In this document: one piece after another, positions 22,412-33,476 of the stretch
How the letters are laid out: the number at the start of each line of letters is the position of its first letter
Position numbering within the stretch: the stretch's first letter is position 1
Source of the DNA: Vespa crabro
Taxonomy: Eukaryota; Arthropoda; Insecta; Hymenoptera; Vespidae
Direction of reading: 5' to 3'
Length of the DNA stretch: 64,000 nt
NCBI RefSeq assembly: GCF_910589235.1
Contig: NC_060961.1
Coordinates: forward strand, 3,858,501-3,922,500
The notes under the pieces: model-generated
What the model saw: only the letters and a program-made list of their open reading frames with translations
The model's database searches: none
Told to the model about the DNA's origin: nothing
Translations under genes and position numbers: made by a program

Positions 22412-24010
22412 CTATAGGAACTACGAGATGCCATAACAATAGCATAGAAGAGTACCAAGCGAAAACATTGCTTTGGACCAAGTCGACTTACTTCGACGAA
22501 AGAATTACTTTTATTATTGTTGACCCGACACACGAAGCCGCACGAAGACAGCACGTTTCGCTTCCGTATTACCGTCTCTTGAATCGAGTCGGTTGATTCT
22601 CGAACCCCATAAGCATGGATAATGGCTTGTCTTTCTTCGCTTATCGATGTACCGTTCCTCTTGTTATTCGCTTCTTCGTTACGCTTATACTCGACTCTCG
22701 AGCTTTGTAAACGTTTATTTACCTACTGCATACTTTGTTTTTTTTAAGTCAAGTGTTTCAATAGCGTAACCGGTAACTCACTTTTATGTTCTGAACCAAT
22801 ACTCGTGATCGATAAATTATACCTTTTACATTTTGTATCAAAACTTTACTTAGTTCTTATTTGATTTGTCTTTAATAATGAATAAAAACGACAATCACAT
22901 TGCCACGACCATAAATTAGAGCTACGATCATGTGGCATTCATAACTTTAACAGGAAGCAATTATCGATTATTGTTTTCCTTTCTCTCGATTTATTTTTAT
23001 TGAAATACGTTTAGTTAAGCTCTTTAAAAACACAAAGGCACCGTGGAAAATCGTATCGAATTGAACGGTATTTAATATATATATATATATACAATACGAT
23101 AAAATAAAATTTAATTAGGTCGTTTTTCCAGTGTATAAAAAATAAGAGAAAATCGGTCGGATGTAAGAATAAAGAAAAAAGAAGAGAAATAGTTGGCATT
23201 AAGATAGAGAACAGAGCATGATTATTTCGTACAAAGTGCACAGAAGAAGGATTCGTGACTTAGAAATTATCGAGGTATTCGAAGAGATCTGTGTCCGTTA
23301 ATCGTTTCTACCTTCAGATTCTTCCTCGATCCTATTCGTTTCCTTACTTTCTATTTCTTTTTTCCTTTGATTTCTTTCAAATAGAATAGTCAGATAAATA
23401 TTTAAGTCTAGTCGCACTTTCTCTCGATACATTCTTCATTTTCAATAGGAATATCGGCGATTAGAATAAAAATTTCTTTGTTTTAAAATTTCTGATTTGA
23501 AATAATATATACAAAGTAGATGCTAACGTATTATTGATTTTTATGAATTTACCATACGTCTAATTATTAATATTATCAAAAGAAAGGTTCCATATATATA
23601 TATATATATACGCACGTCCGTTCGTTCGTGTGTGTGTAAATGTAAGATAAAGAAGAAAGTAGAGGCAAAAGTGAAAATGGGTTATAATAGAAAAAGATAT
23701 TAGATGAACGGAGAGAGAAGGTATCACCATGGGGTAGCTAAGTCTGATTCGAAGATATTATCGACGGACGGCTCGCGTCACAATAAAATAAAATTCATAT
23801 CTCATGATCGTGATAGCTACCGCGCGACATGACCTCTTGCTTCCATATAGAGCGAGTCGAGAAAAATAGGTATACCTACGTAACTCCTCGATCTTTCGTT
23901 CTTCAGACTCCCTTCTCGAATAGTTTTGATTCATGAGACGGGTGTAACTCGAGCATATGTGTTACAAGCGTGTGCGTGCACACCTTGAGATTTCTTTCTT
24001 TCTTTTACTT
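22408..24010. other. Unique AT-rich stretch
   Basis: No gene is visible. Short (TA)n tracts lie at about 23075-23090 and 23593-23610. There are CpG-containing patches at 22490-22720 and 23740-23830. Confidence 0.6.
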
Positions 24011-24011
24011 C

Positions 24012-24016
<5 letters not shown>

Positions 24017-24058
<42 letters not shown>

Positions 24059-24075
24059 TGTATCTATCTCTTTCT
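24017..24075. repeat. (CT)n tract
   Basis: Pure at about 24017-24054, then interrupted. Downstream CT-rich sequence continues at 24195-24215. Confidence 0.95.
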
Positions 24076-24366
24076 TGTTTCTCCTTTTTCGCGCCGCTCC
24101 TCTCTCGTTCCGCCTTTCTTTCTTCGGACACAGCGAAATCCGACACTGCATACCAGTAACCCGACTTCCAGGGCGTTCTACCTCGAATCCTCTTCCTTTC
24201 TCTCTCTTTCTCTTCTGCCAGTCACGTTCCTCTACTCCTCGCGGTATACCTTCGAACACGTGTCAACATGTCGGTTGACATAGATTTTTCGCCGAGATAG
24301 AAGCTTGAAAATAAAAGGAGGATCCGAAACGCGGCTGGTAAAAGAAGGAGAGGATTCGATCAAGCT

Positions 24367-24370
24367 CTCT

Positions 24371-24410
<40 letters not shown>

Positions 24411-24427
24411 TTATCTCTTTTTCACTT

Positions 24428-24487
<60 letters not shown>
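24367..24487. repeat. Compound (CT)n tract of about 120 bp
   Basis: Three CT segments (24373-24408, 24431-24458, 24461-24487) separated by TATTTATC, TTTCACTTTC and GT interruptions. Confidence 0.95.
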
Positions 24488-24488
<1 letters not shown>

Positions 24489-24489
24489 A

Positions 24490-25800
24490 CCGTCACAGAG
24501 GATGAGGACCACGAGATAACACGTTACACGAAGGAAGAGGGAATTCCAAAACCAGTTTCCAACTTGCATCGGTAGTCATGAGGAAAAAGAAAAGACTAGA
24601 AAAGAAAAGAAGAGGTGCTTCGGGCGCGTTTAGAGGTGCGGCTTAACACCAGGAGGCACGAGTCTTCTTCCTTCGATCCTGGTAAGATCGAAACCGGCGC
24701 CTTCTTACTAAATTAATAGCCTTTTCTAGCTAAAATTCTTCGTTATCGTAAGGCTGTATACTCGTGAGAAGAGCCAAAGTAAAACCTTTCAGAGGCAATG
24801 ATTAAATGATTAGGAGGGACGTTAGTAAATATGATAGTATCTCAAAGTCCTACATAATCCTTTAGTTTATTTACTTTCTCAAGTACTTTCTAAATAATCA
24901 TTGTAAATAATTAATCTCCTCCAGGCCATCCCCTCAATCAATTAAAATATAAATAAATAATGAAAGAAAGTGTTTAACGTAGATAATAATTTTAATGAGT
25001 AGTGTTAGTTCAACTCTTTGAACTCTTACATATGTCATACTTGCCGTGACATTAATTGCCTTCACAATTGCTTTCACAGGTACGTGATTCGATATTTCTT
25101 TTTATCGCTGACCGATAACAATTCTACAAATATTCTTTATTATTTTATTGAAATATCATATTTTCATTGGAAATGTAAAACAAAAGGAATAAGTTTTTGT
25201 TGTAACATAAATAAAATACCTTGAAGGAAGTTTTTGGTGAACAAATGCAAAAAAAAAAAAAGAAAAAAAAAATAGAAAAATGAAAAAGATTGCAAAGGAT
25301 TAAGTCAGTATTAGACAGATTTTATAATTGAACGGGATTTCCTAATGTTTCGTTTAAATGACGTGGTAATTCTTAAGTATATTACTCGAGAAAAGAGAAA
25401 GGCAACAATACTACATGCATACAATACAACTGACGCTCGTTATTACACTTCTTTGAGAAGATACTCGATGAATATCCAATGGGTCGAAGGTCGAAAAGTT
25501 CCGACTGCGAGAAAATGTCACGTATAGGTATAACCATTGCATGATAATTTGCTCGATCTTCCTACGAGTTGGTATGCATCATCCCAAGACCTCGTCTAAG
25601 AAACACTAAGGAAACCGTGAACGAGGTAAGATCTCTTGGTCCTTTCTCCGTTGACTGCAACTCGTGATATATCCCTTATAATTTCATAGGACCGGTGTAT
25701 TGCTTCCGTTGGTAGGTACCATCCATTCCGGAAAATGGTGCAATTTTGTCTCCGTAGTTTGTACGGCCTGAAACGAGGTGCAATAGCACCCTCTCCTTTG
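24490..25800. other. Unique stretch
   Basis: Repeat-poor apart from an A-rich run (25249-25275). Open frames near 25018, 25345 and 25600 are short and unrecognised. No gene is called. Confidence 0.55.
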
Positions 25801-25803
25801 TCT

Positions 25804-25805
25804 CC

Positions 25806-25845
<40 letters not shown>

Positions 25846-26064
25846 GTCTCTGTTTCGGTACGATTTAAACGCAAGAACCATTACACGTAACATTCCATAC
25901 GTTTTCTCTCTAGCTCCGTTTTCGAGCTTATTGTTAGTCGGTCTTTCGTTTCGTCGGAGATAACTTTAACGAAATTATAGACAATTTTGTTGTAAAAGAA
26001 AGAAAGAGAGGAAGAAAAAAAAGAGCAGAGGGATGGGAGAGAGAGAGAGAGAGAGAGAGAGAGG
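25804..26064. repeat. Opposed (CT)n and (GA)n
   Basis: (TC)n at about 25810-25839 and (GA)n at 26037-26063, with unique DNA between. They form a complementary pair about 200 bp apart. Confidence 0.93.
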
Positions 26065-26850
26065 GTGAAAAGATAAAAGAGGAAAATCTTGAAGCAACGT
26101 TTTCTCCTCGTACTTCCCTTTACGACCCTTTTGCTTATCGACACTCGCGCAGCTTGCCACGACGTCGATATTACGCATTTCGACGGACGGTCCAAAACTC
26201 TATGGAGCGTATTCGCAACGGTATATAGCGATAACCTTTTCGCTTTCCAGTTTTCAACAGTGATGACGGACGACGTGTATATAACGGACATGTATGCACG
26301 AACTTGTACTGATAAGGGAAAAGGATTTCGACAGGCTTAAAGTCATCTTTACTCTATGAATATATTCACCTATCTTACTCTAACGAGATCATTTGGAGTG
26401 AACGTTATTGGTTTCAATCGTAATAATTCTAATGACGTAATGATACATATATCCATGAATTATCCATCTTTCATTTGAATAGATATATTTCATATTCAAT
26501 GGAATATCGAGCATTGTAATATTAGATTCGAATGGATATACGTAGTTTTTCTTTTTTTCTTTTTTTTTTTTTTTTCCTTTTTCTTTCAACCACACGTACA
26601 CGTTGATTCTTCACAAAAATATTCCGATCTTGAAGGACGATCTTTATGAAAATCCGAGAACTTCCTGTCACGATCAGTCATACGTTTTCGATTTGTTAAA
26701 TCGCGCGAGAGTAAATTTCAAAAGTGGGAGCACAGAATATCGTTACGTTCTTACGTTTCTTCTTCCGTCCCATAAATGCTATTTTATAGAAAGGCATTTC
26801 TATCTTTCGCCTTCGCACTTTTATTCGCATTCTCTTTCTCGCCCGCGCAT
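26065..26850. other. Unique stretch with T-rich run
   Basis: A + frame (26089-26340) has a hydrophobic N-terminus, but begins with a non-ATG codon directly after GA-rich DNA and a stop, so it is not called. A T-rich run lies at about 26549-26585. Confidence 0.5.
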
Positions 26851-26851
26851 A

Positions 26852-26909
26852 CACGCACCCACCCACCCACACACACAGACACATGCGCCTGCCCCCGCGC
26901 GCGCGAGCG

Positions 26910-26940
<31 letters not shown>

Positions 26941-26950
26941 CGTATACGCT
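26852..26950. repeat. CA-, CG- and (AC)n-rich alternating tract
   Basis: CACCCACCC and CACACA sequence, then CGCGCGCGCGAGCGCG, then a CA repeat at about 26912-26940. Alternating pyrimidine-purine DNA is nearly continuous from 26896 to 26950. Confidence 0.93.
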
Positions 26951-27740
26951 CCACCATTCGTAGATCCAGTTTCTCCGCTCTTTCGAACGGACCCTCGTCG
27001 TCGGGAAATTCGATTTCGAGGATTTGTCGGCGACAGGCGCTGCTGGTAGCAATGCATTCCTCTTTTCTCCTTCTCCTCGTTGAAGATAGGAAGAAAAACA
27101 CGAATAAAAAGAGGAAGAGCAAACGCGCAAAGAAGAATACACATTCGCGTATGTGCGTGTAAAAATCAAGAGAACTCACCTTTCAAGAGAATTCGTGAGA
27201 TCCAAGCTCGAAAAGAAGAAACTCGAAGATCCTCTAGCGAGATTAAACGAATACGATCTTCGTTCTTCCACTTTTCACTGTCGTTTATTTAAAGAACTTC
27301 TTTAAAGGACGACGTAAAAGAAAAGGAAAAAGGATAGAGAATATAAGTAAAGAAGGAAAAAAAAAGAAAAAAAAGAAAGAGAGAGAAAAAAGAAAAAGGG
27401 AAAATACAAGAGTATCGCGATACACTGTTCGTAATCCTGAAGAATGATGAATTCGTCGTTAGGGTAGCCTAGGCTTGTCTCGTCGATCGACCGGAAACGA
27501 CCGGTCCTGCAGACCGCACAGTAATTACCGGTGTAGTTTGAATGCGATCTGAACTCACGCGTACGTACGTAGGTGCTGCTTCTCGATGGTTGATGTCCAC
27601 GTGTACGTAACGTCGGATTAATTTGCCCCTGGCAGAGCACAACGCGTTGTAGTCGATACTACAATCGGAGGGTTCACCGTTCGCGGTAAAGTTGGCAGAC
27701 TATCGTCCTACCAGCGCTTCAATACGTTTCGTTTTTCCTC
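26951..27740. other. Unique stretch with purine-rich segment
   Basis: GC-richer at 26950-27060 and 27440-27740, with A/G-rich DNA at about 27315-27405. No recognisable exon. Confidence 0.45.
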
Positions 27741-27747
27741 GCCAGCT

Positions 27748-27846
27748 GTCTATATACATGCATATATGTATACATATACATATACATATATACATATATA
27801 CATATTTATATATATATGTATATATATATGTATGTACGTATGTGGA
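27748..27846. repeat. TACATA/TATGTA AT-rich tract
   Basis: TACATA-type units on the left half and TATGTA-type units on the right half make the tract partly self-complementary. It could form a hairpin or cruciform. Confidence 0.85.
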
Positions 27847-28043
27847 TATTTATGTAGGAGTTCAAGTCTGACCACTACAAGTTCGTTGATTCTGACAGTT
27901 CGTTCTACTCTTGAAAGCATGTGGTCGTTCCTATTGTTGTCGTCGTCATCGTCATTCGTGTTGTTCTCGTTGTTGCTAGCAACGTCAATGGCGATCGTAC
28001 GCGTGCCCGTTCACGTGGTTCTACAATAATCCCGAAGTATCTC

Positions 28044-28091
28044 GCACTCGAAACGCACTCGGTAGCACTCGAGAGTACTCGATCGCACTCG
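28044..28091 (+). repeat. Five phased GCACTCG heptamers
   Basis: GCACTCG at 28044, 28055, 28065 and 28085, with a variant GTACTCG at 28075. The spacing is 11, 10, 10 and 10 bp, matching the helical repeat. It lies in a CpG-rich block just downstream of a CACGTG E-box (about 28013-28018). It may be a degenerate decamer minisatellite or an array of factor sites. Confidence 0.6.
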
Positions 28092-28204
28092 CGCCGCGTG
28101 ATCATGATGTTACCAAAGAGCACTGATTCGAGGCACACACAGAGCACCTGTACACAATGACTCTACACACCTCTCTAAGTACGCACGACTCTCCTTCAGC
28201 TTCT

Positions 28205-28337
28205 GTTTCTTTCTCTCCCTTTCTCTTTATCTCTCTCTCACTCTCTCTCTCTCTCTCTCTCTCTTTTTCTATTTCTTTCTCTTTCGAACACTCTCAGTTA
28301 CTATCACCAACTATCTATCTATCTATCTATCTATCCA
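28205..28337. repeat. (CT)n and (CTAT)n
   Basis: CT repeat (about 28230-28264) and six to seven CTAT tetranucleotides (about 28308-28335). Confidence 0.94.
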
Positions 28338-28530
28338 TCCATTCATTCGTTCCCTCCTTCTTCTTTTCGATCACTCACTCCCTCTCTCACCCTTTCTCTC
28401 CATTGAAGGATACGCGATACACGTCCGGGCGTCGTTCTTGCGACCACTGATGGTCCTCGAGAATAAAGTACTACTCGAAATCGTTCTACCCTTTCGAAGG
28501 TCGATCACGGTGACGATGATTTTTAAATGA

Positions 28531-28534
28531 TAAC

Positions 28535-28566
<32 letters not shown>

Positions 28567-28600
28567 CAACGACGACAACGACAACGACGATGATGCACCC
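28531..28600. repeat. (ACG)n trinucleotide repeat with decayed flank
   Basis: Perfect ACG units at about 28533-28560, decaying into GACGACAACGAC-type variants to about 28595. Confidence 0.94.
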
Positions 28601-28779
28601 GTCACTTTTTTAATATCCATTCCTTTTCTAAAATCGTGGAAATGACGATGACGTTGATTACGATGACGACGATTGGAAAGAAAATTGTAAACGGGTATAC
28701 GCAAATAAAATTCATTCACTTTGAAAGTATCTTTTGAAAACACAGAAAGTGATAGCACGTAGGACGATTGATAAAAGAC

Positions 28780-29245
28780 GTAGAGCAACGGAACGGCGCG
28801 GTTGGATCCGTGGACCGATCGAGACTGGATCCTTCGAGTCTCGACGAGCCGGCGGCGCGGCGTCGCGTATGCGCGCGTTTTCCTATACGCGCGCTCTTCC
28901 TTCCTCTCTACTCCTCCTCTCCCTCTCACTGCTTGGAATCGCCGAGGATGATCGATCGCGAATCCGCGAACGACGCTGCGGAGAATGCTCGCGTGAGGTG
29001 GGGAGGGAGGGAGGAAGAGCGAGAGTGAAAAGAGGGAATCGAAATCAACGACACGAGCTATCGTGTGGAGAGTAGCACACGCGTTGTGCTGCGCTCACGG
29101 CATCGTCGTGATCCGGTCTCGAAACACACTCTCGTTCAACTGTCGTTCCGAGCAGCTTGGCTCGCGGTTTAGTATCAGTGTTCGTACTTCGCCATGGTGG
29201 GTGTCCTGGGAGGGGCGCGACGCAATCGCTCGACGCCAATCGTGT
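28780..29245. promoter_or_regulatory. CpG-dense block, candidate promoter region
   Basis: This is the densest CG cluster in the window (for example 28850-28900, with GCGCGT/CGCGCG). It contains TCGAGACT and AGTCTCGA arms (28819-28826 and 28837-28844), which form an 8-bp stem. Both strands are open in several frames, as expected for GC-rich DNA. Hymenopteran promoters are often CpG-rich, so a promoter or first exon is inferred; no start site or TATA box was identified. Confidence 0.3.
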
Positions 29246-29793
29246 ACGCGCCTTTACCTACTTATACTGCACGAATAACTTTATCTATGAAATTCGCTCT
29301 TTTATATTGTCTCATTATTTCTTTATTTCTTTTTCATTATTACTTTATGTCATTTTATTTCTTATAGAAAAATAAACAAATTGAATTTTTCACAATGAAA
29401 ATATTTGGAAGAATTTGAATGTCCATTGATATATTCGATATTTATAATTTGACGATAAAGTGGATTCATCAAAGTAATTGTTTATTCTTAGAAATATGTA
29501 TGAAAAGTGCAAGCTTCATTGCTCTCGTTATTTTTAACGTCATTTCTTTGTTGTTTTTTTCTTTTTTTTTTTTTTTTTTTAACCTATCCCTAAAAGTTAT
29601 TAAGCTTAATATTATCTTAAATTAGTATAAATTTCTTCGTCATTTAAAAATCACTTTTTACCCAATATCTTTGATATCATTCTTTTTTCATACTTACTGT
29701 TTTGAAATATACTATAAAATATAAATGAATATTTACTATGTTGTAAATTCGCCATGAAGAGTTTCCGTGATATTTCAATTATAGTTCAACATA
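29246..29793. other. AT-rich unique flank of the mariner relic
   Basis: Contains a T-rich run (about 29556-29580) and otherwise featureless AT-rich DNA. Confidence 0.6.
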
Positions 29794-29884
29794 AGAGGTG
29801 AAGTTGAAAAAGTTAGTTGCACTCGCATAAAAAAGAATAATGTATGAAACATTTATGATCTTTCTTTTATTTATTTTAAAATAC

Positions 29885-30108
29885 AATTTATTTTTATACA
29901 TAATCATCAAGTTTATTAAAACATTTATTGTAGCGTGGCACGAATTTTTCCATATCTTTGTCGAAAAATTCCCGTTCAACATGCGATAACCATTAACCGC
30001 GTTCAATTTTCATTTGACTGATATCGCCGCTTCGCAAGGCCCTCTTGTTTTTCATGGGACCGAACACCTGGAAATCACAGAGCGCAAGGTTAAGACTATA
30101 AGGAGGGT
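29885..30108 (-). pseudogene. Mariner transposase C-terminal remnant, left arm
   Basis: Read on the minus strand, this begins with a PPYS-x-x-LA-x-CDF motif. This is the segment that carries the third catalytic Asp of the DD34D triad in mariner transposases (family knowledge). Here that Asp position reads Asn (PPYSLNLALCDF). Downstream similarity to the right-arm copy continues through VNGYRM-x-NGN and LNKLDDYV, but in shifting frames. Small indels relative to the right copy occur before VNGYRM and after the STK segment. The reading ends at a TAA after DDYV. It is non-functional: the N-terminal half and the first two catalytic Asp are absent. Confidence 0.8.
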
Positions 30109-30162
30109 GTTCTCAAACCACCCACTAGAATTTTTTCCAGGAGATCCTTCGTGACCTTTCTT

Positions 30163-30378
30163 ACTTATAATCCTGACCTTGCGCCATGTGATTTCCACTT
30201 GTTAAGTCCCACGAGAAGAAAGAGGGCCTTGCAAAACGACGATATTGGTTCAATGAAGATAGGAAGTGTGAATGGTTATCGCATGTTCAACGGGAATATT
30301 TCAACAAAGGACGTAGAAAAATTCGTGCTACGCAACGATAAATGTTTAAATAAATTTGATGATTATGTGAAGAAATAG
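30163..30378 (+). pseudogene. Mariner transposase C-terminal remnant, right arm
   Basis: The frame stays open for about 70 codons to a TAG at 30376-30378. It contains NPDLAPCDFHL (catalytic-region Asp codon at 30175-30177), then VNGYRMFNGN, and ends LNKFDDYVKK, matching the usual C-terminus of mariner transposases. It lacks the DNA-binding domain and the first two catalytic Asp residues. Immediately upstream (30154-30165) the similarity to the left arm starts. This copy keeps the reading frame better than the left arm, but it is still only the last quarter or less of a typical transposase of about 340-350 residues. Confidence 0.82.
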
Positions 30379-30449
30379 ATCTTTTGTTGTACTTATCAAA
30401 TAAATAATAGAATGATCGTAAATGTTTTTATACGTTATTTTTCTCTTGT

Positions 30450-30523
30450 GTTTTTTTTTTCTTTTCTTTTTTTTCTTTCTTTATTTTCTTCTATTTTTCT
30501 TTTTTTTTTCTTTTTTTCTTTTT
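30450..30523. repeat. Pyrimidine tract inside the mariner right arm
   Basis: T/C-rich expansion (TTTTTTTTTCTTTTC type) located between the transposase tail and the right terminal repeat. It is absent from the left arm, so it arose after the palindrome or in only one parent copy. Confidence 0.85.
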
Positions 30524-30559
30524 ATACGAGTGCGACTAACTTTTTAACTCCTCCTCGTA

Positions 30560-30777
30560 CATATTCGATATGAGTTTATTTGACTTTTACCTCGGTCGAT
30601 GCCACTATTCTCGCGCATGCACTAGAAATAGGAGGTTGCCGATGAAGTAGTATCTATATTTTATTAGCACTCGTTTCGATTCGATTACTCGAGCACTCGC
30701 AAAATCGATTCATTGTCACAAAGGACCCGTGAATTTTACTCTTGAGTATCACTTCTAATTGATGAAATTAAGGAAAC

Positions 30778-30826
<49 letters not shown>

Positions 30827-31380
30827 AGAATTCTCTCTCTTTCTAGCACTTGATTCAAAAAATTCTTCCAACTATTTCCGTAGGAAGGAAGCTCATGAAA
30901 TTTCAAGCGGTCGTTCTCGGACGATCGAAGTTCATTACGAATTCGTTAACGAACCCGAATCGATTCTGGATAACTGAATTCGCTGTCGAGATTCGATTCG
31001 AAACCACGGCCCACTTAAATCCGATCGAATGACTAGATTTTCTTTAAAGATGTGAAGAAAAGAGGTTTTTTTTTTTTTTTTCTTGAAAAATCATGAAAAT
31101 ATACGTAATTGAGTTATCATTATTTCCTTTTATGATACTGTGAGTGACCTTTTATGAATATGATCATTTCAAACGTATAAAATTTAAATCGAATCGATTG
31201 GATGCAATTTTGAAATAGAATACTTTCTCTATCCGATTGTTCGTATCGATCTTAGAGAACGTATATGTGATCAGTTTTGCGAAGACGTTTCGGTGGCTCG
31301 AAACAACGATGGAAAGGGGAAAGTGGAACGGCGCCATAAAATTTCCATTGGTTTGCGCGCTTCCACGAGAAGGGTGACGC
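30560..31380. other. Unique stretch with (TA)n
   Basis: (TA)n at 30779-30821 and a T run at about 31067-31081. The segment 30840-31030 is GC-richer and open on + for 60 codons, with no motif. Confidence 0.6.
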
Positions 31381-31381
31381 G

Positions 31382-31409
31382 AAAGAAACAGAGAGAAAGA
31401 AAGAGAGTA

Positions 31410-31453
<44 letters not shown>
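31382..31453. repeat. (GA)n tract
   Basis: Imperfect GAGAAAGA lead-in and pure (GA)n at about 31414-31453. Confidence 0.95.
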
Positions 31454-31454
<1 letters not shown>

Positions 31455-31459
31455 CAAAT

Positions 31460-33470
31460 AGGCAATACGTTTCACAAGTCCGTGGCCAACTTCTATCGTT
31501 TGACGACGGAACTAATATTTCGGAACTTTTCAGCGGGCGAACGTTCGACTGTTCTCTTTCTTTTTTCCTCTTTTATTCTTTCCTTTCTATTTGGCTTGTT
31601 CTTTCTTCGTGAACGATGCGAGAGTTTTACGGCGCCTAAAGCTCCTGGCCTAAAAGCTTCGAAAGGTAAACGAAGCGAAGTTCGCATTTCTCTCTGGCTT
31701 GACCCTTCTCTCGTCTCTACCTTTCCTCTCTTTCTCCGACCTTCCCACTCGTTCCCACTCTTTACGCACGTATTCTCAAAAGCGTAAGCGACTACGTGTT
31801 ATGTAGATGAGTTAGTTCTCGTATTGCTCGCATCGAGCCTTAGAATCTTGTTGTATGAAATTAGCATGCCCGTGATAGGATTGAATTTATTCATATAGGT
31901 ACAATTTAAAGTAGATAAAGCGTGAGCGGGTAGAAAAGATACGCGTGGGTATTTTTTAAACGATTTATTTGAAAATCGTTTCTCACCGATACGATGAGAA
32001 CGACGACAATGGTTTTCCTCCAGTTCGTTCGAGATTATCTAATGGGTGGAAAGGGATACGATGGGTTATTTTATACGAATGCAAGAACGAAAGGCCGATA
32101 GACTGCATTAATTGTTCTCCGTTCGTTATCTAGCAAATTGCGCATTGTCTCGTCGCGAAATGAATTTTCCGCGTTTCCTAATCGAGCGGAAATGATTTAA
32201 TGGCGTATTTAATCGGCGAGCTATGCTCGACGATAATACGATTCTTCGTCGTTTCGCGTTGGTCGACGTTCGACGAAGCGTCGATGAGGGTGACAGTGAG
32301 GAGAAAGGGTGGACACTATTTCTATCTCCCTCCTATCTTCTCTCTCTCTCTCTCTCTCTCTCCCTCTTTCGTTAAAACAGACGATAAAGCTTTTCCTCCT
32401 CGATCTCACAATTTCTCATTTTCTTCTTTCGTCTCTTAATTCGAACGTAATGCGACAAATAGTTGCTCAAAGAAAATGTACTCGCGATTAACAGGGAAAT
32501 CTACTCCACGCGTTAGAGGCTCGAAGCTTGTACATAGCGAAATAGTATTTACGCGTGTCATGTGTAAGCGTTCTCACGGAGAACCGAGCAGGGAGTAGCA
32601 TTTACGAACAACAACGAACACGTGTCGCGCCTTACTAAGGCATGTACTAACGTGGAACAGTGGCAACATTAATTGTTCTCGAATAAAACCCGACGTATTC
32701 TGTCGTTTCAACGACGGCGCTTTCGTACTGCTTTACGATCGATACGATGACTAATGGAAAAGAAGAGGCGTGGAAAGAAATTATATAGAACGATTATTAC
32801 TATAGCTATTTCGCATAACTATTATATAGAATTATATCGTACAATTATATCATAGAATGATTTTCTACAGGTGTTTCAAATCATTAATACATAACATTAT
32901 ATCATTAAGTCACTTCATTAAATTTTTACATAAAATTCCATACAACGACCCATGCTGTTCGCAAAATGGCAGTCTCATCGGCGTGGAAAGAAAGGGGGAA
33001 AGTCGTTTGGTGGGAGAAAGAGAGTGAGAAAGAGAGGGGAGAGAAGGACGAACCGGTATCGCGTGCTACCAGCCGGTTGTGTGTCCAGCATAAATGATAA
33101 AAAACGGACAGGAGGAACGAGTGAGAGAGAGCGAACGAGCGAACGGTGCCGCGGCGGCTAAATCTCAATAAGTGTAAAAATCGTATGCAAATGTCTACCA
33201 ATTATTAAAAAAAGAATTCGTAGAGTCTTTCGATCGTTGAAATATTATCAATTTTCGACGCTCTCCGTTTCTCGATCCTCCTTAAATCTCACGTATTTTG
33301 ATTTTCTCGGCGCTACGTGTTTTAATGTTGAAATATACCAAATCGTATTTCTCCTTATCAGAAATTATAAACATAACATGTCATATCTATTACGTCATAA
33401 TGATAATTATTTGTGATATAACTTTCGAATAACAAACGAATGTTCCAAAGTAAGATTACTAATAGAATAT
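31460..33470. other. Unique stretch with short microsatellites
   Basis: Mostly unique DNA. (CT)n at 32339-32362. An AT-rich patch with two ATTATATAGA copies lies near 32780-32830. Open frames at 31293-31787 and 32926-33201 show no domain once their low-complexity parts are discounted. Confidence 0.5.
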
Positions 33471-33476
33471 TTTATT

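Larger units (their letters stand above)
29794..30557. mobile_element. Palindromic (head-to-head) mariner-family DNA transposon relic
   Basis: Two copies of the 3' end of a mariner element face each other. The outer ends are matching terminal inverted repeats: a left core AAAAAGTTAGTTGCACTCG (29807-29825) and its counterpart, in reverse complement, AAAAAGTTAGTCGCACTCG ending the right side (about 30527-30545). TA dinucleotides sit immediately outside both ends (29792-29793 and 30558-30559), as expected for Tc1/mariner target sites. Left arm 29794-30108 and right arm 30154-30557 are inverted copies, clearly alignable but diverged. The spacer 30109-30153 is unique. The right arm is longer because of a pyrimidine expansion (30450-30522). 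No 5' half of the transposase remains, so the element cannot move on its own. Confidence 0.85.

Noticed and set aside
22590..22630. GGTTCGAGAATC-like string on the minus strand resembling a tRNA B box
   Set aside because: The B-box ending and T-stem do not fit, and no A box or acceptor stem is present at the right distance.
26089..26340. 84-codon + frame with a signal-peptide-like start (hydrophobic core then Ala-Cys) and later Cys residues
   Set aside because: The start codon would be TTG, a stop lies just upstream, no ATG is in frame, and only GA-rich DNA precedes it, so neither initiation nor a splice acceptor is credible.
27920..28029. 36-codon ATG frame with Leu/Ser-rich hydrophobic peptide
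   Set aside because: It overlaps imperfect GTT/GTC triplet DNA, has no downstream partner, and is short enough to be chance.
31293..31787. 164-codon + frame
   Set aside because: Its Arg-Glu centre is the GA repeat. The flanks show no recognisable domain and no splice support.
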